Positions 47,961-58,052 of a stretch of 64,000 nucleotides of DNA are shown piece after piece. Location of the stretch: the NCBI GenBank assembly GCA_028583405.1, contig JAPTMU010000122.1:373784-437783 (forward strand), given 5' to 3'. Below the pieces are notes generated by a model, which saw only the letters and a list, made by a program, of their open reading frames with translations, was not told where the DNA came from and ran no database searches. A program made the translations under genes and the position numbers. Source of the stretch: Pogonophryne albipinna. Its lineage: Eukaryota > Chordata > Actinopteri > Perciformes > Artedidraconidae. Every line of letters begins with the position of its first letter. Position 1 is the stretch's first letter.

Positions 47961-48040
47961 TACTTGAATTTGTATGGTATATGTCTAAGTATTGTACAAC
48001 AGTGTACAATACAGAGACATATACCATACAAATTCAAGTA
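47961..48040. other. Long hairpin 1 (37-bp arms, 6-nt loop)
   Basis: Arms 47961-47997 and 48004-48040 are complementary at 35 of 37 positions around the loop AACAGT. The sequence is AT-rich with GTATTGTAC next to the loop. It begins immediately after the truncated hAT transposase. Confidence 0.93.
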
Positions 48041-48059
48041 CATTAGTTGGACATTAAGC

Positions 48060-48135
48060 ACTTTAATTTGTATGTACATGTATGTGTATTGTACAACAGT
48101 GTACAATACACATACATGTACATACAAATTAAAGT
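48060..48135. other. Long hairpin 2 (35-bp perfect arms, same loop)
   Basis: Arms 48060-48094 and 48101-48135 are perfectly complementary around the same loop AACAGT. Hairpins 1 and 2 are related to each other and are each followed by a similar spacer (GTTGGACATTAAGCA / ATTGGACATGAGCA), so they form a tandem duplication of about 98 bp. Confidence 0.95.
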
Positions 48136-48210
48136 ACATCAATTGGACATGAGCAAATAAAGCACTTGACAAGGCAGGAACAGTGTTTAAAATGTTGGGA
48201 ATAGTGCATC

Positions 48211-48480
48211 AAAGGATGGACTAAAGACCTCCAGCATGTGTCCCTAACATGAGGTTATTTACATCCTCCAGGAAAGAGACCGGGAAATGCACCTCTCTTT
48301 GGCGGCTCCAAGACCCTCAAAGGACAGACTTAAGACCTCCAGCATGTCTCCCTAACATGGGCACTGAGGTTATTTACATCCTCCAGGAAAGAGACCGGGA
48401 AATGCACCTCTCTTTGGCGGCTCCAAGACCCCCAAAGGACGGACTAAAGACCTCCAGCATGTGTCCCTAACATGTGCACT
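48211..48480 (+). repeat. 108-115-bp tandem repeat, 2.4 units
   Basis: Units start near 48211, 48319 and 48434 with AAAGGAYRGACT and share GACCTCCAGCATG, TATTTACATCCTCCAGGAAA and TCTTTGGCGGCTCCAAGACC. Confidence 0.9.
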
Positions 48481-48828
48481 TCCATAACCTTGCACACCGT
48501 GAGTGCCCGGGTACCCGCACTTAAGCACTCCTCCACAGACTAAACCCAGATATTCACACCCGCCAGAACCTCATGCCGCTGGTAGTCCTAAAAGGGGGGT
48601 GGATTTTGTGGTGCTTTACTGCCCGCCCCTCAGCATCCAAATTCGGTCTTCTTATTGACACCACCACCACTTCTGGGCTGGAGGTTCACATACTTTCACT
48701 TTTTTTCACCCTCCTCTGCCTTACACCTCCTCCGCCAACACTTGAGCACTCCTCACAGGGTTCAGCATCAAGGAGAGTGCCTCCCCGGTGCTGATGGAAA
48801 GTGGCACTTTAGCTGCCCCTGGGAACCT

Positions 48829-50830
48829 CGACTCCCCTTACATTCCTCCAGAGCGTTGTGCCAAAAATGAAAAAATAAATAGAACCGGGCCAAGGGGGGG
48901 AAAAGTAAAAAAAAAGTGTCCGGAAATAGGCACTCGTGAGGCGGGTAGAGTCCCCTGTCGACTCCCCTTACATTCCTCCAGAGCGTTGTGCCAAAACTGA
49001 AGAAAAAAGAAAAATAAATAGATCCGGGCCAAAAGGGTGAAAATAAAAAAGTATCCGAAAATAGTGCCTCATAATGTGGGTAGTCCCCTGTCAACTCCCC
49101 TTGCATTCCTCCAGAGGCACATTTGTCAGAGCAGTGTTAATTTCGTCAACGAAAACTATGAGGAAAAATGTTCGTCAACGACCTTTTTTACATGACTAAG
49201 ATGAGGCGATGACGAGCTAAAAATAGATTCTTGATAACAAAAACTTTGACGAAATGTATTTTTAGTTTTCGTTGACGAGACGAGACGGGACTAAGGTGTT
49301 AATGGTGGACTATCGGACATTCAAAATGCAGGGTATTTCCCCCCAATTGTTTGTTTTGTATGTCAAAATGCATCTTACATTTTAACTTGAAATATCATTA
49401 TTTCTGCTCTCTTCACTCCAGAAGAGCGATCTCCCTGTGTCTCTCTGTGTGCGAGGGGCGGGGCCCAGTAGACACGCTGCAGCGGCACACAAAGATCTGC
49501 CGGGGACGGAGCGTTCAGAAGTATAGAGACACTCTACAAGGCTCGATGTGGACAAAGCTAATTTTCCATTAGTGTTTTCGCGTTAGCGCGTTGACATGAG
49601 TAGAGTAGTCTGTCCAAACAGCCGGCCAAAAGGCGTCATATTCAGTCGGAGAAATGCACAATTTTCGACTTCCTTAACTCGTAGCTCTGTTGCCCCAATT
49701 ACGAGTAACGTTATCACATCAGGTGTGCAGAGGTGGGAGACGTACTCAGATCTTGTAGTTAAGAAAAAAAATACCATAGTGTAGGAAGAGTTCCTCAAGT
49801 AAAAGTATGATCATCAAAATATTGTGAAAGTAGCGACAGTAAAAGTAGTCGTTGTGCAGATTGGTCCACTTCAGAATAATATATATGATATGTTTTATAA
49901 TGATTGATCATGAAAGTGTTCTCAAAGCTGGTAAAGGTGCAGCTAGTTTGAATGACTTTGTAGACTGCAGGGTAGCTTGTGGATTTACTCCAGGTGGAAC
50001 TAAAGTCTGATTCAACACTTGATTATATTTCACATCATTCATCTACATCTGTAAAGTAACTAAAGGTATTAAATACATGTAGTGGAGGAAAAGTACACCA
50101 TGTACCTCTGAACTGTAGTGGAGTAGAAGTACACAGTAGCAAAACATTTAAATACTCCAGTAAAGTACAAGTACCTCAACATTTTACTCAAGTACAGTAC
50201 AATATTTTAACATAATGATATATATTTCATTTATTTCACATTTAAATAAAGCAATTAATTCGGTTAACAATTTGTTAGTTTTCCCCTTTAAAAAATAACA
50301 AAAAGTAAATAAAGAATACCGTTAAAGTACCAGATCGATAAGCAGTATTGAAAACCTTAACGATACCCATCCCTAGATATTACACAAGTCAAGTGTTAAG
50401 AGAGTGAAATGTTGCTTTACGTATTTCAACACTTGATGCTGTCCCATTGATTCCAATGTCAGAAACCTGTATTTGCCTAACTGAATTGGTTTAAAGAGAG
50501 AAAACATTTTTGACTAAAAGGTGACTAAAATGTAATTTTTCATCGACTAAAAGTAGACTAAAACGTTTTGAGTTTTCGTCGACTAAAACTAGACTAAAAC
50601 TATGAAGGATAGAAATGACTAAAATGTGACTAAAACTAAAAACCATTTTCGTCTAAAGACTAAGACTAAATCAAAAACAGCTGCCAAAATAAAAAGTAAA
50701 AAATGTAAACTTTTGTGAGAACCAGGCAAAAGGGGTGAAAATGAAAAAATAGTGTCCGAAAATAGTGCCTCATGAGGCGGGAAGAGTCCCCTGTCAACTC
50801 CCCTTACATTCCTCCAGAGGCACATTTGTC
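48829..50830. repeat. About 131-bp tandem repeat, four units, split by an insertion
   Basis: The landmark ACTCCCCTTACATTCCTCCA occurs at about 48831, 48962, 49094 and 50796, with AGTGTCCGAAAATAGTGCCT-type sequence between. The third unit is interrupted after CACATTTGTCAG (49129) and the array resumes at about 50706 (TTTTGTGAGAACC). Confidence 0.85.
49131..50705. mobile_element. Composite repeat insertion (CAGTGTTAATTTCGTCAACG start)
   Basis: Begins GCAGTGTTAATTTCGTCAAC and ends in GACTAAAACTAGACTAAAAC-type repeats (50580-50690), an arrangement I recall for a common fish DNA-transposon repeat. In the middle, 49740-50200 is an AAGTAC-type repeat (GTAGTGGAGTAGAAGTACAC) also found at 13.7 and 53.9 kb, so this is probably one element nested in another. 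Confidence 0.6.
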
Positions 50831-51018
50831 AGTCAATTTTTGTGAGAACCAGCCTGGGGGGGTCTTGAGGCACAAAATAAGGCCGACCCAAAGTGCATGG
50901 TGAGCGGACACTTCACCTCCGTGTTTGCAGACAGCCGTTTTTTTTCTGAGTGCACCCAAAAACCAGGTTTCCGATTTCGTGCAGACCGTAGTCCAAAATG
51001 TATGGATGAATATTTTTG

Positions 51019-51140
51019 ACGGAGAAGGGGAAATGAAGCCTTGGACACTTTTCCCCTTCTCCGTTGCAACTTACAACGGAGAAGGGGGAAAAAGGGCCCG
51101 AAGCCCCAAAGGGTTGACCTTTTTCGGGCCCCTTCTCCGT
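51019..51140. repeat. Alternating inverted repeats (ACGGAGAAGG)
   Basis: ACGGAGAAGG at 51019 and 51076 alternates with its complement at 51055 and 51131. The outer pair 51075-51141 extends through GGGCCCGAA / TTCGGGCCC, so two successive hairpins can form. Confidence 0.85.
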
Positions 51141-51350
51141 TGGCACTTAGTCATTTTTTCGACAATTTTTTAGACTTCATTTTTTATTATTTTAAGATAT
51201 AATTAACCGTTTTCTTCACTTTTTTCTTATTTCCGCGGTGGGTGCGCCTGGCTGGCCGCCTATGAGCACCCAAACTCGGCCTGGAACCTCCAGGATTTGT
51301 GGATTAAGCTCCATAAGCTGACAAAATCACCCAGAAATGTCACTTTCCTA
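51122..51350 (+). repeat. Dispersed repeat, inverted partner of 988-1206
   Basis: See the feature at 988-1206. The match ends at CACTTTCCTA in both copies. Confidence 0.8.
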
Positions 51351-52189
51351 GCCCAATACAAATACATTTAAATAGTAAAAGGTACAATTGTGCTCCGAAT
51401 TACCCGGCGGTGGATTTATATAGCCCCATGATAGTGATTAACCTGTTAAGCACTGAGCCTGTTTTTCAGGTCTCTGGCTCGAAAATGACATTCCCAGAAC
51501 AAATGACTATATCTTCCCTTCTACAAGGGTTACATTAATAATCTTTTTTCTCAAAGTAATGATAAACCTGTGAGTTGGATGTAGAAAAGTCAGAATCAAT
51601 ATAGATGTTTTTTATTTTGCACTGTCCACGGTGGGACGGTCCCTACACGGTACTGCTGACAACACCGACTGCACTAAACATGGCCGAAAGAACTACGTGG
51701 ATACATCAGAGCCACTGCAAAAAGGTAATACCTCTCCAACTTAACGACGGATAAGTGGTGGAAGTCCGGCTACAAAGGGCGGTGTTTCATTAGGAAATAC
51801 TGGTCTCAACCCCGGTGAAGAAAACAACAGAACCACTATCACAAATAGACTATGTTGGGAGAGGTGTTGTTCGTAGTGGCCCTGCTGGGTCTGACGCTAA
51901 TGACTATAAGACAATTGAGTGAGGAATCCTCAACAAAAGAAGAAGTCCATTGAGAGAAAAAATGGTCACTACTCAACGATGACCCATGGAATTACAACGA
52001 CAAAACTGCACGCTCCCCTAGGATGACAAATGCCTGGTATACTCACCTAACCTCCAATGTGTAAGACTTAAAGCTAGGTTACTGTCTGTCATATGACGAA
52101 TGGTTCGAAAATGTCAAAAACAAGTGAATTAATTCTGAAAGTAATAAAGACACTGTAACCAGCTAGTAATTATGAAAAACAGGAGGGAA
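51351..52189. other. Probable interior of an LTR element, mostly unreadable
   Basis: Ends in the purine tract AACAGGAGGGAA directly before an LTR-like segment. One small frame at 51852-51953 is noted separately. No RT, integrase or envelope domain is recognised. Confidence 0.35.
51852..51953 (+). CDS. Small hypothetical membrane peptide (33 aa)
   Basis: MLGEVLFVVALLGLTLMTIR forms one hydrophobic segment, followed by a charged tail and a stop. An in-frame stop lies just upstream of the Met. It sits in the presumed interior of an LTR element. It could be a chance frame. Confidence 0.2.
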   Translation: MLGEVLFVVALLGLTLMTIRQLSEESSTKEEVH

Positions 52190-52588
52190 TGTTAGAGTTT
52201 ATTGAAGGATAAATATGTTTTCATAATGTGTTTTCATAATGTGTTCTCATACATGTGTTACAGGAGACTCGTGGTCAGAAAAGAGGAACAGAGAATAGTC
52301 TGTTCCTTGGACCATACACACACACACACATCCACATGACTGCGAGTCACAAGATCCCCATATGACAACTAAGGCGTTGGTCATAGCCACTTCCTCATGC
52401 ATGATAATGTAACTGTATTTTTGAATAAAAAGACTGCACGGAGACAAGGCAGTAGGATTTGGTTAAGGAGTGGACATTGCATGTCACTCGCCGATTCTCC
52501 TTGCAGCAAGTAAACTTGAAACTCGAGTACTGTTATCTCTGTTCACTGGATCTGGTATATTGAACCGAGCTGGGGTTTTACCCTTACA
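52190..52588 (+). repeat. Putative LTR
   Basis: Follows a purine-rich tract, begins TGTTAGAG and ends ...CCTTACA. It contains AATAAAAAGACTGC near 52426, a plausible poly(A) signal with a downstream region, and has the length (about 400 bp) of a retroviral or Gypsy LTR. No second copy lies in the window. Low-moderate confidence. Confidence 0.45.
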
Positions 52589-53045
52589 AAGTAATATAGA
52601 TACCTCACAGTATCTCACTGCTTTGCTGAAGAGAAAGGGATGACAGTAAGGAGGCGAGGCCTCCTTTTATGCGGTGAGATGTGCGCGCATTCAGGTAGGC
52701 CCGCCCAGGGGCCGGCTACGTCTAGAAAGTCTCAGTGGATGAATGCTTGCATGATAGGATCGAGGGGAGTACCCATAGAGTCCAGTAGAGGGCTGAGCCT
52801 GTGAGAGATATAACTAAAAACATCCTATAAGAAAAGACTACCGTTCCCACTCTTCTGTAAAACCCCATATGTCTGTTAGAGAGTGATTACTAAAGTGTGG
52901 CTTTGCATGTTCAACTGGCCTTCTATAGTTGATGGAAGAATGAAGGAGCCTGCAGTCAGTGGGTAACATCACTGATCTGTTTCCCCAGTGAGAGAAACAC
53001 CTCCCTGTGTTTAATACAATACTGCTGAACCACCAGCTTACTGAC
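52589..53045. other. 3' flank of the NLR locus
   Basis: No exon recognised. Any further leucine-rich repeat or B30.2 exons of the NLR gene are not present here. Confidence 0.4.
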
Positions 53046-53216
53046 CTGAGAGTCTCCAGTCTGCAGTCTGGACTCTCCAGAAGATCTCTCAGCAGCTTCT
53101 CTGAATCCTGCAGATCGTTGTGACTCAGGTCCAGATCTCTCAGATGAGAGGGGTTGGACTTCAGAGCTGAGGCCAGAGCAGAACAGCTGATCTCTGACAA
53201 CCTGCAGTTAACCAGT
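53046..53216 (-). pseudogene. NLR leucine-rich repeat exon
   Basis: 171 bp with acceptor TTATTCAG/ACTGG and donor CTCAG/GTCAGTAAG. Encodes [20 protein letters not shown] followed by [19 protein letters not shown], two ribonuclease-inhibitor-type leucine-rich repeats typical of fish NLR-C genes. Open throughout. Confidence 0.88.
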
Positions 53217-55405
53217 CTGAATAAAGAAAACATGATGAGGATAAACATCAGTTTATAAACAGATGTGTTACTCAACATTGAAATGAATGGGAACAACAAC
53301 ATGTCTTGTTCAGAAAGTCAACTTTATCCTGTAAAACTAATATTACTTCAGATGAACTTTATTCAGACGTTATGGTTTACTAAATATTAAAAACATAGAT
53401 TTACTTTGAACAACTAACATCTATTACAGTTCCTTTAAGAATCAGTCAACATGTATCTCTGCAGTTCTTACTTTAGTACCTACAAATGAAAGTATGAATA
53501 CAAGAACATTTACAACTTAATGGATGTAAGTTAATTATGTGGAAGAATCAGGCCTACATACAAAATTGAAAATATCAAGAAGATACTCTACAATAAAACA
53601 GTTTAGTGCAGGACGTCCAAAGATATTAACAGGAGGATGTGCAAAACAGACAAACTAATAAGGCTTTATCTAAACATTAAAGAATACTTTAAGTTAAGGT
53701 CTTCTTTTGAATAGGAAAAAAACAGTTGGGGTTATCCACAGATAAATATGAAGTCTGACAAAGTACTTAACGTCCAATATATTGCATAGTTTATTTTGGC
53801 ACTTGACAATCACCTTCCCTGAATTTGACTCAGGCGTAACTAAAGTCTGATTTAAGGGTTGTTTATATTTCACATCATTAATCAGAATCTGCAAAGTAAC
53901 TAAAAGAAATGTAGTGGAGTAAAAATACCAGGTTAACCTCTGAATTGTAGTGGAGTAGAACAAAGGAGTATGCTGCTGTAACAAAAACATTTCCAAACTT
54001 GGGATCAATAAAGTATCTTATCTTATCTTATCTTAAGATGATCGATGGCTACTGCCATATTTGCAAAATGTGCCTCTGAACTTGACAGGTGCATGTTTCA
54101 GGCTCATCAATGAACAACAGGAGGGGTCACAGACATAAGACCAGCTGTTAAATAAAGCTCTTCTGACCTTAGCTGGCATGTGGGTATATTAATTCACCCA
54201 TTTAATAATTATATGTTTTAAATTCGATAACACCACTGTGTTTCGTATCCCCTAAACCTCCAGGGTGTACACAATTGAATACTGGCAACTTCCAATACGA
54301 AAACGTCTTATAAAGAGACGGGCCATATAATGTTGCGAAACACACAATAGCCAGCATGTGTAGTTCTGGGGGGGGGGGGGGGGGCTGGAACATGGATGTA
54401 TGGGCTGGAGCCGGGGGCTGGACCCGTCCAATTCCAGTTTTGGAAAGGCTGCCGTGGCTCCATTCCATTTCATAGAGCTGTTGACGCTCAGCGTAACCTT
54501 GTCGCACTGCCACTCAAACATCCAATCACAGGGCTTGATGACTAATCACGGGGTTTGTAAAGCAAGGCGGATGTTGTAGTCCCAAAGGATAGCTGGGGAT
54601 TCTGGGTAGTGTAGTGTCTTCGGAAACTGTAGTGTCTAAACTCCTAAAAAACTATTTGTTTCTCTGAATCGAAGGTTAAAAACACAAAAGCATTGTACAC
54701 CATTTAAACCAATCAATATTGTGTAATTAAGGATAAACTGATGTGTTTTAGTGGATGAGTAATGCAGATATCACTGTAATCATTTGACAGTGAGGGGAAT
54801 ATATCCGGTTTTATTATGAAAACTTCGAGACCGGAAAAACTGTTTTCACCCACGCTAACTTTACATGGAAGCTGCATACACGTTATCCTGACGAGACCTC
54901 AGATCATCTTCGGAAATATCTATCAAACTATAGATCCTACACATCCACTGGACGTGGATTCTAAAAGTACTATATACACTTCTCGCTAGAAATCTAATCA
55001 AAAAGCATTTTAATGGCCAAACTATTCTACAATTTAAGATTTTTCAGAGAGGGTTATTTGTAAATAAACGAATAAACGGGAGCATGTTGTTTCTTACACG
55101 ACCACTAGAGGTGCTACACTTTAAAACGTGGCTATGGGTCTTAATCTAAACTGCTTAAACAATCGACCTATTTGGTCGTTTTTTGTAGGAGGACAGGCTG
55201 CTAATAACACATATATCACAACATGTGTTAAAAAAAGAGGAAACATAATGACCTCAAGCATTTGATGAACAAAATATTTGACATATGTTCTGATTGAGAT
55301 TTGCTGTTAGTCCATTTTATATATAATAATATATGATAATAGAGTTGAGTGAGTTGTCAGTGTGATCTGATCACATGTCTGTGCTCCTGCTGTCACTGTC
55401 TGGAC
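53217..55405. other. Intronic/intergenic sequence in the NLR locus
   Basis: Contains an AAGTAC-type repeat (53820-53990), a LINE-type 3' tail AATAAAGTATC plus (TTATC)n (54008-54036), the 45-bp segment shared with 22 kb (54131-54175) and an 18-G run at 54367-54384. No exon was found. Confidence 0.5.
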
Positions 55406-56257
55406 CTATTTCAGGGTCATAAGTTTTGATCATTCAAAAAAATATGAATATTATTTTGATTCAGTTCAGCAATTATTTTTTTTAAATATTTTTTTCAGAT
55501 TTCACTTTTATACATATTTTGATATTTGAATCCTTTTTTTTTTCAGTTGCAGATTTTTCATTTTCAGATTCAAAACAATTATTTTTTCAGTTTCAAATCT
55601 TTTTTTTTCAGGTTTCACATTGCTTTTCACCTTCAGATCGTTTTTCACCTTCAGATCGTTTTTCACCTTCAGATCGTTTTTCACCTTCAGATCGTTTTTC
55701 ACTTTCAGATCGTTTTTTTTCGCTTTCAGATCTTTTTTTTTCGCTTTCAAACTTTTGGCCCTGATGTTGCATGGGGGGGGGGGGCGGGGCTTACCAAAGA
55801 GTAGTTTGGCATCCTGAGTGACAGGCCTCCCTCTGTCATGTTGCCTTCATGGATGTTAGGTAGCGCGAGAAATATAACTCAATACTTTCTATACACAATA
55901 CTCCCGTGATTGGTGGTAAACTGATACCAGCGTCAAAGTTCCGTTAAGCGAGCTGTTGAGCATCGTAGTTGGCAAAAATCAAGGTATAAGCGCAATAAAC
56001 TGTGCTAGAATGTGAAATTACGTATAAAAAAAGGATTCAAATATCAAAATATGTATAAAAGTGAAATCTGAAAATAAATATTTTATTCAAAAAAATTGCT
56101 GAACTGAATCAAAATAATATTCAACCTGAAAAATGATTTCAAATACTTATTTTTATTTTGAATACATCATTGTATTTTTCAAAGTTCAGGATAAAAACTT
56201 GAACTTTCAAATAAATTGTATTTTTTTGAATGATCAAAACTTATGACCCTGAAATAG
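55406..56257. mobile_element. Foldback-type DNA element, 852 bp, 39-bp terminal inverted repeats
   Basis: Ends 55406-55444 and 56219-56257 are exact complements over 39 bp (starting CTATTTCAGGGTCATAAG). Inside, further inverted similarity pairs 55445-55540 with 56030-56120 (ATTTTGATTCAGTTCAGCAA, GATTTCACTTTTATACATAT). The core holds an 18-bp tandem array and unrelated sequence from 55760 to 56020. No transposase. It lies between the truncated NACHT exon and the LRR exon of the NLR gene. Confidence 0.88.
55614..55756 (+). repeat. 18-bp tandem array
   Basis: About seven to eight copies of CAGATCGTTTTTCACCTT with T-run variants in the core of the foldback element. Confidence 0.9.
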
Positions 56258-56415
56258 CTCCATATCACTGACCAAAGAAACAGAAATTAAATAAATCACT
56301 TGACAATATTAGTGATGTACATATTAAATGTTAATTAATATTTAGATGTGATTGATGGATGTTTTGGCTTCTCTGAGCATCTGAAAATGTATTGTGCCCA
56401 CAAACACAAATAACA

Positions 56416-56949
56416 AACCAATATTCATCCAGGCCGTCAAAGATGAGCAGCACTTTACAGACAGCCAGCTGCTCTGCTGTGACCTTCTGTAAGGTTGGAT
56501 GGAAAACATGGAGCAGCCTGAGAAGACTATACTGCTCACCTTTGATCAGGTTCAGCTCCCTGAAGGAGAGCGGGATCACCAGACTGACATCTTGGTTTCC
56601 CAAACCCTCGGCCCAGTCCAGAGTGAACTTCTGCACTGAGAAGCTTTTTCCACTCCAGCGACTCCGTTGGTCAGGACCGCTCTGATGAGAGTCTGTTGGT
56701 CAGGTAAGGCTTTAAAGATGTCCTGGCACTTGATTGGAGTGTCATGGAGGGGCTTCTTCTTGGAAGCTGCCTCCAGCTGCCTCACCTCATGCTGGGTATT
56801 AACCTCTTCACTCTGGTCTTGTGTGATGTAGAGCTCAGTGAAGATGCTGTTGAGGAGGGTTTCACTTTGATCAGTTCCTTCAGTCACACGTTCACATCTC
56901 CTCCTCAGACTGAGCCTATGTTCATCTAGAACCTCCTTCAGACCACTAT
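56416..56949 (-). pseudogene. NLR FISNA-NACHT exon, frameshifted and truncated
   Basis: Acceptor CTTCCAGCAG/AT at 56949. Codes DSGLKEVLDEHRLSLRRRCE, then the FISNA domain ([44 protein letters not shown]) and the start of NACHT. The P-loop reads GVAGV in one frame and [16 protein letters not shown] in the next because one G is missing near 56655. It then runs through [20 protein letters not shown] to [13 protein letters not shown] (Walker B). After DGLDEY (about 56420) the sequence is unrelated, so over a kilobase of the normal exon is gone. Confidence 0.88.
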
Positions 56950-57141
56950 CTGCTGGAAGAGAAGGAAACAGGAGAGAATCAGAACATGCTTTTGAGAATC
57001 TAACAATAAAACTAATGAAAACAGACTGAGTTTAAATGTTTTATAAACATTTTAATGTCTATGTTCTTCAACAGAATACCTAATAAAAAAAAAAATGAAC
57101 CAGGAAGAGGAATAAGACGCTGCATGAGTTCGGCCTCTTAC

Positions 57142-58052
57142 CTCGTACAGAGCTGGTCTGACTGGCTGTCTGCAGGCCAGCTCTGGTTCTGGATCTTTCT
57201 CCACACTGGGGACAGGAGGGGTCTCCTGATGGAGGTCTCTGCTCCCAGTATGAGGTGATGCACTCTCTGCAGAACCAGTGTCCACAGCTGGTAGAGACTG
57301 GATCCTTCAGGACGTCCTGACACAGAGCACAGCTGGTAGAGACTGGATCCTTCAGGACGTCCTGACACAGAGCACAGCTGGTAGAGACTGGATCCTTCTG
57401 GACGTCCTGACACAGAGCACAGCTGGTAGAGACTGGATCCTTCAGGACGTCCTGACACAGAGCACAGCTGGTAGAGACTGGATCCTTCAGGACGTCCTGA
57501 CACAGAGCACAGCTGGTAGAGACTGGATCCTTCAGGACGTCCTGACACAGAGCACAGCTGGTAGAGACTGGATCCTTCTGGACGTCCTGACACAGAGCAC
57601 AGCTGGTAGAGACTGGATCCTTCAGGACGTCCTGACACAGAGCACAGCTGGTAGAGACTGGATCCTTCAGGACGTCCTGACACAGAGCACAGCTGGTAGA
57701 GACTGGATCCTTCAGGACGTCCTGACACAGAGCACAGCTGGTAGAGACTGGATCCTTCAGGACGTCCTGACACAGAGCACAGCTGGTAGAGACTGGATCC
57801 TTCAGGACGTCCTGACACAGAGCACAGCTGGTAGAGACTGGATCCTTCAGGACGTCCTGACACAGAGCACAGCTGGTAGAGACTGGATCCTTCAGGACGT
57901 CCTGACACAGAGCACAGCTGGTAGAGACTGGATCCTTCAGGACGTCCTGACACAGAGCACAGCTGGTAGAGACTGGATCCTTCAGGACGTCCTGACACAG
58001 AGCACAGCTAGACAGCTGCTCCTCCACAGGAACAGGACTCTTCCTCTTCCCT
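57142..58052 (-). CDS. NLR RING exon with 16 tandem copies of a 45-bp unit
   Basis: 911-bp exon with acceptor CTCTCCACAG/AGGG and donor GTACGAG/GTAAGAG. After GKRKSPVPVEEQLS it encodes SCALCQDVLKDPVST sixteen times. The last copy runs into CGHWFCRECITSYWEQ and SCPQCGERSRTR, which completes a C3HC4 RING finger (CxxC, CxH, CxxC, CxxC), the signature of an E3 ubiquitin ligase. The 15 extra copies each supply only the first CxxC pair. They keep the reading frame, and the exon is fully open. Without them the exon would be 236 bp. The units are identical except Gln for Leu in two. The host gene is broken further on, but this exon is intact. Confidence 0.9.
57288..58007 (-). repeat. 45-bp exonic tandem repeat, exactly 16 units
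   Basis: 720 bp of a 45-bp unit (CTGGTAGAGACTGGATCCTT then CAGGACGTCCTGACACAGAG and CACAG on the plus strand). Only two units (at about 57388-57405 and 57568-57585) differ, by a single A to T. Confidence 0.97.

Noticed and set aside
57288..58007. Possible relation between the 45-bp exonic repeat and the 45-bp satellite at 32.6 kb
   Set aside because: The unit sequences share nothing beyond length.
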